Assembly: GCA_013396655.1 (NCBI GenBank)
Contig: WBMV01007620.1
Location: 806,001-870,000, forward strand
Length of the DNA: 64,000 nucleotides
From: Campylorhamphus procurvoides
Taxonomy: Eukaryota > Chordata > Aves > Passeriformes > Dendrocolaptidae
Reading direction: 5' to 3'
This document shows, one piece after another, positions 1 through 13,537 of this stretch. The position numbers and the translations under genes are program-made. Position 1 is the first letter of the stretch, and every line of letters starts with the position of its first letter. Under the pieces are notes generated by a model, which searched no databases, had not been told where the DNA came from, and saw nothing but the letters and a program-made list of their open reading frames with translations.

Positions 1-3
1 TGC

Positions 4-108
4 TCCCTGGTCAAGCTGATGGGTAACATCACTCCCTGGTCAAGCTGATGGACACCACTGCTCCCTGGTCAAGCAGATGGATGCCACTGCTCCCTGGTCA
101 AGCTGGCC
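4..108. repeat. 29-bp minisatellite, about 3.6 copies
   Basis: Three full 29-base units begin at 4, 33 and 62, and a partial unit begins at 91; each starts TCCCTGGTCAAGC. Units differ at a few positions, for example GCTGATGG versus GCAGATGG. The array touches the window edge, so more copies may lie to the left. The open frame across it (48-248) is produced by the repeat and is not a gene. Confidence 0.93.
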
Positions 109-3100
109 AAGCTTTGGTGCCCATCCTACATGGCAGGCTTGGCTGCCTTTGCTCCTGGTCCCATCCTGTAGTTTTGTTTAAAAATGTTATATCTGATGAA
201 CTTAATTTAAATGACTTTTTAGAAAATGAAGTAAAGAGAAAGAAATAAAAGCCCTTCTGTGGCAGAATCAACATCCATTCTAATTCCAAGCTCAGCAGTT
301 CCCAAATAAGGGATAAAAACCTCAATACACTGGATTTACTATCAACATTCATTTTGTACTAAATATTAGGGCATAGAATTGAAGAAAATACAGTGATGGA
401 AAAGCCAGAGAAGTGGAGGATTCTTTTAGAAGGCATATTCAAACTTTATAAGAAATAAACATTACACAAAATATAAGGTACTAAAATGTCAACCTCTGTT
501 GGAACTCTTACTAAGTCAGAGGGAATGGTAAATGTGGGAGAAATGACAACTACCAGAAAACCAAAATATGGGCAGCTTTTGGTAAAACATTGCCAAGAAT
601 TTTAAGGGTGTACAGAGGTGAACTAAAAAACATCATTCTTCTTGACATGAAGAATAAGAAGGAGAGAACTATTCATGCGATTAGAAGTGAGACATGTATG
701 CTGTGAATAAAGTTGGAAGAAGGAATCATCTAGAGAAAACAGGCTTTTTTTTCAGAAGAGATTGTTAACATGACATCAAAGAAGAAAACAAAATACAAAC
801 CCAACCAATGATAAAATACGAAAGGTAAGAACACAGCTCCACACTGAAACTTAAGTCTGTGGTGACTAAAAGCGTAGGGACAGAGGAGAGGGGAACAGAG
901 AGGTACCTGAATAGAGAGACCGACCATGAGCTATGCAGAGATATTTTAACCTAGGCAAAGAAATTTTCCATTTGGAGCACCAGATTTATCATCCTGTTAC
1001 TGAATATACGTGAAATATGGGGAGATACGTAAGTAGGGTTGACAGCGTAAGTTCATGTCTTAGTCTCTTCCTGGCAATTGCGGTGATCCTGCAGCCACTC
1101 TGTACACACGCAGTATCCTAGATTATGAGTTTTCCTAGCAGCAAAACTACTGCTCTCATATTAGAACAAACCCCACGCTGTTCCTTCCCTCGGTGCTCTC
1201 AATCCAGCAGTAAAAAAGCAGAAGCCAGGAGACTGAACAAAAGCCTTATACTACGTGGTCTTACAAACACTGCACTCCCTGCACAGAAACAGCTGTACCC
1301 ACAGGCACACACTACTGACAGGACACTGGGCCATGTCATCTCCCCAGTGCAGGGGTACAGCTGGTCACAGGACAAGAACACAAACTGTCCTCCAGTCAAA
1401 CACCATGGCTGGTTTTCTTTGGCAGTAAAAGAGGTGACAACGGAGGTTGAAAAGGCAGAGCTGTCAGTCCCCTGCTACCTTGATGTCCACTTTACTAGCT
1501 GATATCTCATTCAGGATCACAAAATTAAGAGACTCAAGTTCACACCGGGTAGGTGACATGCCTCTCTCGTGCCCCACCTACGAGCTTGGCAGTGACAGAT
1601 TGCCCCCTTATGCAAACATGACTGAACTCTCCCTCCTGGAAATGCTCACAGCTTCACAGCCTTTCCCTCTGCTCCAAGGAGACAGGAGTTTCATATACCC
1701 CAAAGACAGAGAGAGTTTTATTTCATATAAAGCTCTCTCTCTCTTTTTTTTTTTTTTAAAAAAAAGGCTTGGTTAGTACAGATGGATCTATTTCTAGCCC
1801 ACGCTGCTATTTGCACTCTAAGCATGAGCCAGATGAAAAGAACATGAAGGCAACCAACACTTTTGCTGAAAATGCAAAGCAGCACTTCTAGTTGTGAACA
1901 TATTTATAATAAAACTCTACTATTTGGATTTTTTTTTCATTATTTTGCTAGGAGTCAATAAAGCATGCAAGATTACTATAATTTAAACGTTAGACATGCT
2001 CCAGTGTTTGTTTTCCTCCAAGTACTATGCATTATTTTAACTTTTTTTTTTCTTGAAGCCACTTATAGGGGAGTTGCTATGTGCTATGAGACTGTTCTTA
2101 ATCCCTTAAATAAAAACCTGTGGTTACTTGGCTGTGTTTCATTATCATTATAATTTTCCTCTTGCCTGTGCTCAGAAGCCCACTGGACTGTAGATCATCA
2201 CTGAAGCGGGTGCAAGTGCACTCAAGATTGCTCTCCTCAGCATCAGCAGCTGTCTGATACTCCCTGGGAACCTGCTGACAGGGACCAAATTCTGCAGCTT
2301 TCCCAAAGCACCAGGCAGCCTGAGAGCACCTGAGCAAGGCTGGCAGGGGCTGCCCATGAAGCTGCTCCATGAGGTACAGCAGTGCCACAGCTGGCAGTGC
2401 ACAAGGGGCATAATGAAAGCTTGTAAGAGATACAGAAATAGTCTGACAGCCAGGTAGGCATCTGCTCCTTCAGCCAGGCTTTCCATTTATTCCATGTCCT
2501 GCCTTTTCCTCCAAAGCAACCAGGCCTTCAAGGCAGAACCCACTCCCTCGTCTCATGCTACCTTTGGAAAGACTGAATATCTCAAGGAGTGCCCTGGCCC
2601 AAGTTCATCTTCCCCCTCCCTAATCTACCTTCCAAGCTGACCCTAGTGAAGAGGAAGGCTTTTGCTGGTAAAAGTAAATGAGAGATTTTTTCTATTCCCC
2701 AAGGTCCCAAACTGAGTAATAAGCCATGTATTTATCTTCTCTCCTATCCATGACTTGAAGTGCAGCTGTGTAAACTCTTGAAGGGATACATCTGAAAAAG
2801 GCCAATCTCAACTGTAAATAGGACTTCTGTTTCTCAGAGGGAGCAGATCCCTGCACAGGCTGGTCCTATGAACATGATGTTACTTTGCAACAGTGCTAAA
2901 ATATGAAGCTATAGTTTTGACATCAACCCATAATTGCTCAATTTTCAGCTTTTTGATTAGAAGTTTTTGATACAGAAACATTTCACCACACAGACTTCAT
3001 CATTACAGCTAGGATAGGAACCAACACCAAGGACAAGCAGGCCCTCAGGAAGTGTACGTGTACTCTTGAAGTGCTCAGATAACGAGTTTTCTGCTCATGT

Positions 3101-6100
3101 CAGTAGATGTACTTGCAACCACAGTTATCATTTACAGAGATCTTCTAAAAAATGGCCTGTGAGAATTATCTTTTTAAGATTTATACATTACTAAGGTTAA
3201 AATATACAATTGCAAACAAAATTTACAATGTCAAAATTCAGCTGGAAAGAGTAATGAGATATACCATAATGGTGCAGGGTTTGAAAAAGTAAATTATTTC
3301 TGGTAGATACCACATTTTCATGGAAAACTCCATTAGAATACAAAGTTCCTTACAAAATTAAAATTTAAAAAAAAATCAATCCCAGCAGTTGGCAGCTGTG
3401 TTCATTAAATCTCTGCTATCCTATCCTTCTGCCCTTCTGAAGTTGATCCTCATCAAGAAGAACGTTGAGCTGGTAAAACGGCATTATTCAGAAAGCCATG
3501 AATCCCTCCTACACTTGCACTGAGAGCTTTGCTGTGCCAGCTCTGCTCTGCTGGCAGCCCCCCCAGTGCTAACCCCACTGCAAGCATCTCTCCAGCAGGC
3601 TGTCAGCAACTGATGGCCAACCTCATAACTTAAGGAAAAACAAACCACCACCAGTGCAAACAAATGTGTCTACTGGACTTTTGAAGACATCATCCACACA
3701 CACAGAGATACATATAACATATAAAGGCTTCTGAATTTGGGGATGAAAGGCCTCACAGAAAGAGAAATCTGAAGGACAGGCACTCTGCCATTCAGCACAT
3801 CCCTCAGGCCTCTGGGCTCGACTGTGGTGGTAGGGTCAAGAGATCCCAACTCTCCCAAATGCTGGAGGAGATCACAGGATGGGCTCTCTGACTTCCAAAC
3901 CATCATTAAAACCACATCAGGTCTTCATTAACACAGTCTTGGGATTCGGGGGAAACAATAAAATCATGTTAAAGCTGAGTGAAAAAAGCAGTTTAATAAT
4001 ATTCAAGTATGTTTATTTTAAATGCCTGAAAAGAATTGATTTTAGTCTTCAGAAATTCTCATAAAACTTGGTAAAATACCTAAGAATGAAGGAAAGCATC
4101 TCTCTAGAGGCTGGCATTACACTCACATTGTGCTACCTAGGACTCCTCCAAACAATAAAGCTTTGTTACTTACTAAGCTCAGTTGCTGGGATTGGGACCT
4201 TACAGTACAGTGCAATGTTTGTTAAATTCTCTGAAAAAAAGGGCTTTGATTTAAAGCATCTGGTTAGTAATCAAGTACTCCTTGGCAGAAACATGATTTT
4301 AAAATCTGGAAATGAGACAGAATGAATCTCTTAACAACTCAACTACCTAATCCAAGACAATTTAGATAAAAGAGACAGTCCAACAGACAATAAAGTCATC
4401 TTCTGAGGTAGTCCTGGAAAACACCCATTTTCACTTTACATACTTCTTACAAATACGCAGATATTATGAAAGACTGAAAGAATAGTATGAGAAGAAACCT
4501 CCCAGTCTGGCTCTGCTTGGCTCCTAGCCCAGGGACTTATCCTACTCAAATCCTCAACCTGTCCCAAAAGCCCCACGTCCTGCATGGATTCGGATCCTCC
4601 CCAGCTCCTGACAGTTCTCATGCCCAAGCCATAGGGAACCTTACATTTGATAATGCCAGTTACATCTTTTAAAGCTTAAAGAGTCAAACAGGTAGATTTT
4701 TATTTATCCACAAGCTCCAAGGCTCTACTAAGAAATTCCCATGTCAATGTTGTATGGAAGGAAACACGAGAGATTGCCAAAAATTTTCAGCTGTGGTTAC
4801 ACTACTCTTGCCAGGCAGGGTTTTTTACTGGAAGGCACAAGACACCTCTGCAGAAGACACAGTCTCTTCAAAAATTGGCCCAAGTTATTGAACTCTGCAG
4901 AAAAGAAACTGGCTGAGAATAATGAATGACCTGCAATACGCAGGATGTTGGAGCAGAGGATCTAGCAGACCAGATGTATTTTTTGTTTTAAATCTCTTAG
5001 ATCTAACCCTTTGACTTTACAGTCTGTGACTAAATAGTTTAATTAGTAATGAAGCTAAAAAGCTTTGATGAAATATTTGTACAAACAGGAAGAATTAAGT
5101 TGCTTATTGAACAAAACAGTCTCTGCTGGGGATTCACTTCATTTGCAATGTTCAGTCAGCAGAATATTGTAGAGAAGTAAATATGTTCCACATCATAAAA
5201 CTGTAACACTCCAATACTCAAATTAAAACTAAATTAGCCAACACAAACATGAAAAGGGATGCTAGTAACAGACATAATTTATGCTTCTGATGAGCCAAGT
5301 TAAAATATTTACGTAATTACATTTTTTTGTATTTTGAAAGATTATAAAAACCTAGAACAAAATATTTCAAGGATTATTTAATGCTATTAATAAGTAGATC
5401 ACAGACACTTTAGGACCAGGGTCCTAATTACAATTACTAATTACTTTGGCATTGTATGTGCATTTTTGCTTTCCCTTCAAATAGCTCTCCCTACCCTGAA
5501 AAGGCTGGACTTCAGACAGTGCCATCAAAGCAGCAGGTGAACCCAATGTTCACAATGAAAGAAAGGATGATGCTAAGCAGTGAGGCTAAAGCCCACATTG
5601 TGAGCAATAATCACAGTTTTCCAGACGCCTCAGCATTTCAGCAATATCTCTTCTAAGCATGGGGCAGAAAAAAAATTCTTTCCTTTTTTATCTCAAAATA
5701 TGTCACCTTTTTAGATTAGCTTGGCTGTATTAAACATACTTAAAATAAACCTAACACATTTCAAATGATGCAAATCTTAAAGCATTGCATGCATGGGGGA
5801 TCCTGCTACTTCACCAAAATAGCTTGGCATGAACTTCCATTTGTCAAAATTCAAACTTGTGATTTCCCATAAACAATGTCTTTTTCTGAAGACATTGTTG
5901 TATCACCATAATCAGTGATAACAAGAAAAGGAAAAAAAAACTTCAGTGTATACTTTTAAAAAATAACATTATAAATACACTATTAAGAACAACACTGAAA
6001 TGCTGGCTGTTCCCTTCTGCCCTGTACTAATCCCAGGCTTCACAGTTTCTTTCAGTGCTCAGCTCAAACAGTAGTGTTTCAGTACTGTTTCTAAAGATAC

Positions 6101-7143
6101 CAGTGAAAAGTAAGCTGCACCTGGTACCCCATTAAACATATTGTCAGACTTTATCTCTACACAGGACTTAATGCCTCATTGCTAATCACAGCAGCCAAGA
6201 AATCCTGCAAGATATGAATAAGTGTTAAAAAATTATTTATAAACATTTAAAAGTCTTGGCCGAGGACAAGGTTCAAGCAAGACGAATTACTCACAGTCTG
6301 TTTCCCCTAACTTACTGAATATATCACATCATTTTAGAAAATGGTCATATTTATTTATTTATTTGTTTGATCATCAGTATCCCCACAAGTTTGCTATCAG
6401 TCATTTGAGGAAATGCTCATGGTTCTATGCAGTGACACAAGCTTTACTTCATGCACTTGCAGCACTTGTTAACAGCATGTCAAATGGGTCTCGTTCTGCA
6501 GGATCTGCTTCAGCTACCATCCCACACTGAACTATGGCTTGAAATCCAGAAAGAATCCAAACCTTTTCATTCCTATTAAATCAAAACCTACAGCGGAAAG
6601 TCTCAAGTCAGGGAAAAGTGATTCTACTCTGTGCCAGCCTCTTAGCAAACTGCTGGGATAGTCCCACTCCTACCACCACCCCTCCCTGCTCCCACCCCCC
6701 TGTGTGTCCTGTGGCCAAGGCTGCCAGATGCAAGGCAAAAGGGCATGAGCACAACCATCCCTTTCAGCAGCCACATACCATCCACCACGTAAAACTGCAT
6801 CTTCAGCATGCACACTTTGCAAAATAATTTCTTGTATGAAACCTGCAGTGTCACCACAAGCAGCTTTCTCCACCAGCTAAGGAAGTGGGATGTCTTGGGA
6901 GAAAAACTGGTTCCAAGAGAGTGCAGCATAGGAGAGGGGGCAAGAACACAGACAGCAGATCAGGCACGGCTATTAGGGCTGGCCAGTGATGTGTTGAGCA
7001 ATTCAGAGTTATCTCAGGAGAGAAAGGGCATGCACTGAGAGCCTTTATGGTATTGTTCTTTCTGAGGAAAATGCCTATTTTATTACCAGAAGCAAGCAGT
7101 AAGTGCCTTTATTGCTCACATGTTATTCTTTAAACACAAAACA

Positions 7144-7189
7144 TCATAAAAGCTTTCTTAAAGCTGTCATAAAAGCCTTCTTAAAGCTG
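7144..7189. repeat. 23-bp tandem duplication
   Basis: TCATAAAAGCTTTCTTAAAG plus CTG occurs twice back to back (7144-7166 and 7167-7189), with a single C/T difference at the tenth to eleventh base. It is probably a local slippage duplication with no evident function. Confidence 0.9.
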
Positions 7190-7880
7190 GGCATTGTTTA
7201 GTGTTTATTTATTGTATTCCTTTCAGTTTCTGCATGCAAGATTCCTGCAGAAGTTACAAATGCTCAAAATATCTTCTATTAATACCCCAAATAGGGGTAT
7301 TTACATGACCAAATATTTATCAACCAATATTTGTCCACAAAAGTCCCATGCTGCTCTGACAGAAAGCCATTTTTATATTTCAGAAAACCAGATCATCATA
7401 TTTTCCCCTGAATAACCTAAATTTTTTGCATGGTTATATTAGCCAACTGATTTCTAAAAATGAGTTAAAGCTTGATTTCAGCTGTCAGTCAAGGAAAAGC
7501 AAAAATAACCTGACTATCATGAATTATGACTAACCTCTTCTTTCATAGCAAGAAAGAGACAACATTAGATTTTATTTTGAAAGAGACAATCTTAAGCTAG
7601 CATATTTCTACTTTGAAAATTTCTGCTTTCTTGCCCAGTTAAATGTATTTTAAAGACCTATATATTTTCACTCGCCTTTTTTTTGCCCATAGAGGGTTAA
7701 ATACTAAAAACTTCATCTTAATGAGAAAGAATTAGTGATAATACCTACCTATTATCACGTACTTAAAGAAAAACTTAGTCTTCTAAGTCGGTGACACACT
7801 ATAACCAAGGTTTGTAAAATATATGCGTGCTGTTTGCAATTAAAAGTGCACAGCAAAATCCACCAGTGAACTAAACCCCA

Positions 7881-8272
7881 CCGAAATGGCTGTCGGCAGC
7901 AGAGAGGTTTCTACCCTGGAGACCCCACACCGTGTCGAAATGTTCGACTGAGTATCAGCTAGAGTCCTCATCTATCATGCCCTCCAGTGCCTGCTCCTTC
8001 CCCTGCTCACGGCCTCAACTCACTGGCAAGAGTCTGGTACGTAGCACTTCCTAATTTCATCCCTTTAGGAGCCTCCTGCATCCAGCAGAGCAGCTGTTTT
8101 CCTTCCCAGCCCGACCCAGCTGAGTTCGCCTTGGCGGTCGCTCAGCCCAAGAAGGTGCTCGGGACAATTCCCTCCTGCACCAGGATGAGCACGTAGAGAT
8201 GCTGTGAGAGAGAACAGCAGAACTGTTTTGGCAAAAGGGCCGTACTCCAGTAACTGTCTCTAAATACAGTCG
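7881..8272. promoter_or_regulatory. CpG-enriched intronic patch (possible regulatory element)
   Basis: I count 15 CpG dinucleotides in about 390 bases, against roughly four in the preceding 400. The patch is also richer in G+C than the surrounding intron. It could be an internal promoter or enhancer; shorter SH3KBP1/Ruk isoforms from internal starts are known in mammals. It could equally be the remnant of a GC-rich mobile element. No TATA box or exon with a convincing donor is visible on the minus strand. Confidence 0.25.
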
Positions 8273-11200
8273 GGGTTAATTAACTGCCTCATGACCACCC
8301 TAAGTGTTGGATAATATTAAGCACTCCACCAAAGGGCAGATTTCACGCTCTAACACGGACAAGTGCAGAGAGTAGCCATTGCAACAGTGAAAAGAGATGA
8401 TGAAAGAGACTATCAAGACTGAATCTCATTGAATTGTTTCCTTGTACCCTTCTGCTCACCTGCACATACTTTCTGTCATCACTTGACTGCATATGCTTCA
8501 GGGCAGGGACTCACTACATGTACAGCATTTTGAAGCACAAAACTTGCAAATCTCGCACTGAAGTAAATTATCAACGGTGACACCAAAAGCAAATATAAGC
8601 TTATCAAAACCTGATTGCTATTATGCTTATTTTAAGAAACTTGGTTTATGGCTCTTTTCGGCCCAATAAAATTAATAATTACAAATTAAATTGCCATTTA
8701 GTATTGGGATTGTATTTAAATGTCTACATCAGATAAATTGTCATGTAAGTTTTTCACTAGTGACAGGCATTACCCTGTTGTGTATTTCAAGGTACAATGC
8801 ATTAACTGTCCCAGCGTTATTTGAATAGCATCAGCTAAATCATCTTGTAAATTCAGAATTAGCAGAACTGCCACCAGTATCAGTGCTCTCCACTACTAGT
8901 CTGATAATAAGGGTCCATATGAGGATACCCTCTTATTACTGTCAGCTTTTCAAATCTGCAATGATTTTTGAAGTAGTTAATCTTATTTATCCAGACCATT
9001 TTCATTCCTGGGAACAAAGTGGTCTTTACTGCCTAGAGCTCAGGGAGATTGATGCAGTGCAATGAAATCCTCCACACTCTTGGAAGTGAAACTGCTTTCA
9101 AATAAGTGCACAGCTGCCAGTGTGTGCTCGATGTATTTGCTTTGAAATTATTTAGCTGTTACTATCGATTCCTCACACAGGTCATTTTTTGTGTGCCAGG
9201 GAAATCTTCAGAATCCTATGCAGTTTGTCACAATTTATCAGAGCTGTTAATAAATTTGCAGTGTTTGCATAAAGACTCTTTATTAAAACCGGAAAGTAGC
9301 TTAGAGTAGCTATGTCTGAAAGGGCTGGAATGAAAAATCCTGCAAGATTTTCACGATGGCAGTTGAAAACGTCACATGAATCTTCTGTTGCTCAGAAGCA
9401 ACTCTATTTATTACAAATACAATCTCCAAAATGTACATTTGATAAAACACCTCTTTGCCACTCTCCTTCCGCTGCACAGTGCAGTCATTACCAGTGTTCT
9501 TGCCCTATCCAAATGCTATCAGGAGTGTTTTGAAGACAGTAAAAAAAATTACCTAAGGAACAGAAATGTTTGACAATACAAAAACAATCTACAGGTCGAT
9601 CTTGTGGCCATCAGTCGTTCATATATTTTCAGCTTATGAACATACCTTATAATCAAACTGTACAAGTAAAATTACCGTATTTTGCTTTTTGCTCTCTGCC
9701 TTCCAAAGGTGTATTTTAATTAGACTCCTTTTTTGCAAAGCAAAAGCATCAGGTCTACTAGTTTATTGCCTTGAAGTTTTTACCTTCCTTTACAATTCTG
9801 AGCAATATTTTCTGGTCTTTTAGAATGTTTTTCATGAAGAAATTAAAGGAATACTATTTGTCCACATTTATTTCCACTTGTTAATAAATAAAAACTTTTC
9901 TACGTACCTACAAGGATATTCACTGAGGAAAAGGAGGAGAGAAAAACCTTCTCCAGAAATTTCTGGAATGCATTTATGTGAAGTTAGTTTTTGCTTTTCT
10001 TCAGTCTTTTAGGTAAATTTTAATCTATAAGGAAACAACTAACATATGTTTGGACTCTGTCTCATACTGTGCATTTTCCAAATAACTGGCAAATATTCTT
10101 GGCTATCAGTCTTACATAAAGCCATCCTTCCCCTTATATCTCCCTAAATACATACCATTCTGACCTGTAAGGGATGAGCCTCTACTGACTCACTTCAGTG
10201 CTTAAATAAACCTTACCAGCACATTCCCCATGTGATTAGGGAAGTCACTTGTAATTCAGCAAATCTGTTCAAAGTATTCTTTGCCTACTTCATAAAACCC
10301 TCAGCCATCTCAAGGAGTTCCATAAACATGGTCAACAAAGCATAAAGTGGACCAGGAGCCACATCTTAGAAGCCATTTCCATAATCAGAGACACTTCTGA
10401 ATACTCACAGGAGAACATTCTAAATCAGGCAAAGTGAAACAGTTTTACAAACAAGCTAAACAAAAATGCCATTGAGGGCAAGTCATTAAATGATATTTAA
10501 CTTACACTATTTATTTTTAAATTTGAAATTCCTCTTCCTACCAAATGTCTGATTTTTTTTTTGTTTGTTTTGTTACATGCGTATTGTTCAGGACAAAGAA
10601 GATGCTCTCTAGGATTAAAATGGCTTAGTATATGGGAAACACTGCCTCAGATGTACTTCCCAAGGTTTTGGGCTTTTTCCACCAGATGCCAAATTGGTCA
10701 GTCAAATAATTTCTTATAAAACTTACCAATTATAGAATTCATTCTTTTACTTTCATGTAAAGCACAAACAACAGCAGCACTACTATGTACATCATTACAA
10801 CTCATCTTCCTCATGGAAAAAACAACAGCCTTTTCCAGTTTATAGCTTTTTTCCTCCCAAATATTTACACCCAGCAATCAAAAACTTTTAAACAAACTGT
10901 AAAGTCTTTAAACATGAGCAGGAAATTAAGTGCACTTAAACTATAATTCATTCTTTATAACATGATGAACAGCTCTTCTAAAAGAAAATCAACTTTTTAC
11001 CCACCATGTCACTCCATGGTATTTGAAGATTTAGTAAAAATTCTGGCACTGGTTTTTAATTTCTAATCTTGAGTAACTCAAGTAATTTTGAAGAAAAAAC
11101 ACAGATCTAAAATTCTTTAATTTCTGTTTGATAATTTTTTTCTGCTTTACCATAGTGTTAAGGATGGCTATATCTTAAGTAAGTGTTTAGTTCATTAATT

Positions 11201-11644
11201 TAGGCACATTATCTCAACCTAACCCCAAAAAATCTGATTCATAATTCCTACAAGAAGAATAACTCACACATCTAAGAGAAATATTCAAAGCTGCTGCTTT
11301 CTTGAATCTTTCACTTTATTCTCTAAACCATTATGTTTGTTACAGGGATCTATTTACAATTTATGTAGACCTGACAGCAGATTGAAATTAAAATTAATTG
11401 TATAAATTTGTAAACTCAAGAGTACACATTGGCTGTTCGTTGCTTAACGTTATCAAGGTAAGGCTCTAAAGCACAAGAGGCAGGGAGATGTGGGGCTCTC
11501 AGATCTGGGTAATGTTTCACTGTCAAACTAGCATTGTTCTAGGGAGAACATTGCCAAAGGCACAAATAGGAATTTTCTGGGAATTAAATGATGCCAAATT
11601 TAGAAGCTGTACCCCTGCTGGTAAGAGAAAAATATTGCTTTTAC

Positions 11645-11739
11645 CTTACTGATGAGTGTGACGACATCACCTTCTCGGATCGTGAGTTCATCATCATTCT
11701 GTGCTTCATATGGAAATATCACTTTGCAATATTCCTTGT
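11645..11739 (-). CDS. SH3KBP1: SH3KBP1 exon: first half of SH3-C
   Basis: 95 bp, phase 1 in and phase 0 out, encoding 31 residues after a split Asn. It reads [20 protein letters not shown] followed by [17 protein letters not shown] corresponds to the ALYDY motif of SH3 domains and NDDELTI to the RT loop, so this is the N-terminal half of SH3-C. It ends at the n-Src loop, just before the expected GWWEG strand, which lies outside the window to the left. The acceptor is ttctccctttcag. The donor used is AAG followed by gtaaaa, chosen because it preserves the family's TLI-x-K boundary. Five bases upstream, ATCA followed by gtaagg is a competing donor that would shift the frame. Confidence 0.96.
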
Positions 11740-13531
11740 CTGAAAGGGAGAACATCCAATGTGATAAATTACCACTTTATAACAACTGCTTATTCAAGGG
11801 TGAATAATCTTCATAAAATATTCCACTAGTGTCTCTTTGTGCTGCTGTATTTCCTTGCCATCTTTCTCTTTGTATTTTAGACCTTCATAAACAGTATGAA
11901 ATATTTAAAAACCTGCACTGATGAGCATTCCTGAACATGCCATCCAGGGAGTTGGCTCTGTAAGTCCCTAGAACCATTATCTCAAATGAAATTGCTCCGG
12001 ACAGCAACCTGCCACAAACTATTTCCCTTAGAGTAAGCCTGTGTCTGACACTTGCTGCAACAGTTCTACTGGTGTGGCCTTCCACCAGATCACACACACT
12101 GGGAGCATAAAGGACCAAGTAGGTCAACACAGCTTATCTATCCCATTATGGGCAAGACAGCAGATATTTCTGAATCTATAAAGATGATAAAACCAATAAA
12201 TAATATATTAATGTAAATGCATTAATAGCTAAACCTTCTGTACACTCTGCATAAGAGTTCTGAATATTACTCTAAAGTTTCCTTGTCCCTTTTCCTTCTA
12301 CTGTCTATAAATAAGGGCATCATCTCAGCTTTCATCTGGAAAATACAGGAGCCAGCACTCCTACTCAGAAATCATAAAAAGCAGTTGTCATGAAAAGCAG
12401 TTACTTTACATGTTGCTGTGCAACAGACAAGTATGTCAATGTGCCCTACAAATAAAAAGGGAATATGTATTCCAGCTGTTAAGCTATGTATAAAAATATG
12501 TGACTCTAAGACAGCAGGTTTAAAAAGACCAAATAAACTCCCTGACCATCTGTAGAAGGGCATGTGATGTGACTTTGTAGAAATATTCACCTCATTTTAA
12601 ATGTTTCAGCTTTGATGACCTCTACATCTAGTACACTCTCATATTCAATGCAGACAAGTAGGTACTTCCAGAACACAGAAATATAAATTAATTTGAAATA
12701 ACAGGACTTATTTCTTTGTATTTACTGTAAAGAGAACCTCCATTATCATGCTTGTGGGTATTTGAGGCTCCACTGGGGGGGTCAGTTCAGCTGCCCAGAC
12801 ACTAAATGCCATTTCAGACACTCATGGGTATGTCAGATACTTGCATAATGGGCAGGTATGATGCACAGCCTATGGAAGAGCCAGGTCCCTCTGGCCTGAC
12901 AGCTGGAGGCAAGTCAAAACAAAATACTCTGGGGGTATCTCAAACAGCTCCAGATGCAGGCTACTGATTTCAGCCCCCAGGCTTGGGCCTTGCATCTGAA
13001 TTTACATTCAGGCACCAGATACTAGAAATCTGCATGGTTGGTGTCCAGACTTGCACTAGAGTAGAGGGAGATCAAGCCACTAAAATGAGCGAAGCCTTGA
13101 GAGCCACTCCTTGCTCCAAGAGCAGACACCTGTATTTGAGTGGCTGAATCACTCCTTGAACTCTTTGACAGCAGAGACAGATCTCCAGTGGGACCCACCA
13201 ACATCCAGATACCAAACTCACATGGTTATAACCCAAACTTAGGACTCTGACAGAGAAGCCACATCCCAACTTCTGAAGCTTAGTGAGAGTAACCATCAGC
13301 CTTAAAGAAGCAGCCAACACATATGCATGGGAAGGGTTGCTGTCTGTCAGCACCACCAGCCTGAGAAATTATACAGTACTAATGGGGAAGAGTTCACACA
13401 CTGCCACTCAGAAACTGCATGAATTTTATGTGCCACTGGTTCAAGTAAACAAGAACTTCTTAGGCTTCACAGATTTATTTTTCTGAACAGAAAAGTTTAA
13501 ATTTACCCATGATCATTTTTCTGGCCCTGCC

Positions 13532-13537
13532 CCATAC
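13532..13537. repeat. Left target-site duplication of the solo LTR
   Basis: CCATAC immediately before the LTR, repeated at 14015-14020 immediately after it. The next base (T) is shared too, so the duplication could be read as 6 or 7 bases. Confidence 0.7.

Larger units (their letters stand above)
1..11644 (-). other. SH3KBP1: SH3KBP1 intron inside SH3-C, open at left edge
   Basis: This is intron downstream of the 11.6 kb exon; its far end is outside the window. I looked for the expected GWWEGELNG exon on the minus strand and did not find it. The stretch holds a 29-bp minisatellite at the left edge (4-108), a 23-bp tandem duplication (7144-7189) and a CpG-enriched patch (7881-8272). The rest is AT-rich unique sequence with scattered short open frames of at most 125 codons, none recognised. 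Confidence 0.9.

Noticed and set aside
8461..8496. 36-bp possible microexon at the n-Src loop position of SH3-C (HMQSSDDRKYVQ) with a gtgagc donor
   Set aside because: It would mimic neuronal microexons in SH3 loops, but the acceptor ends in AAG with a mediocre tract, and such short candidates are expected by chance.
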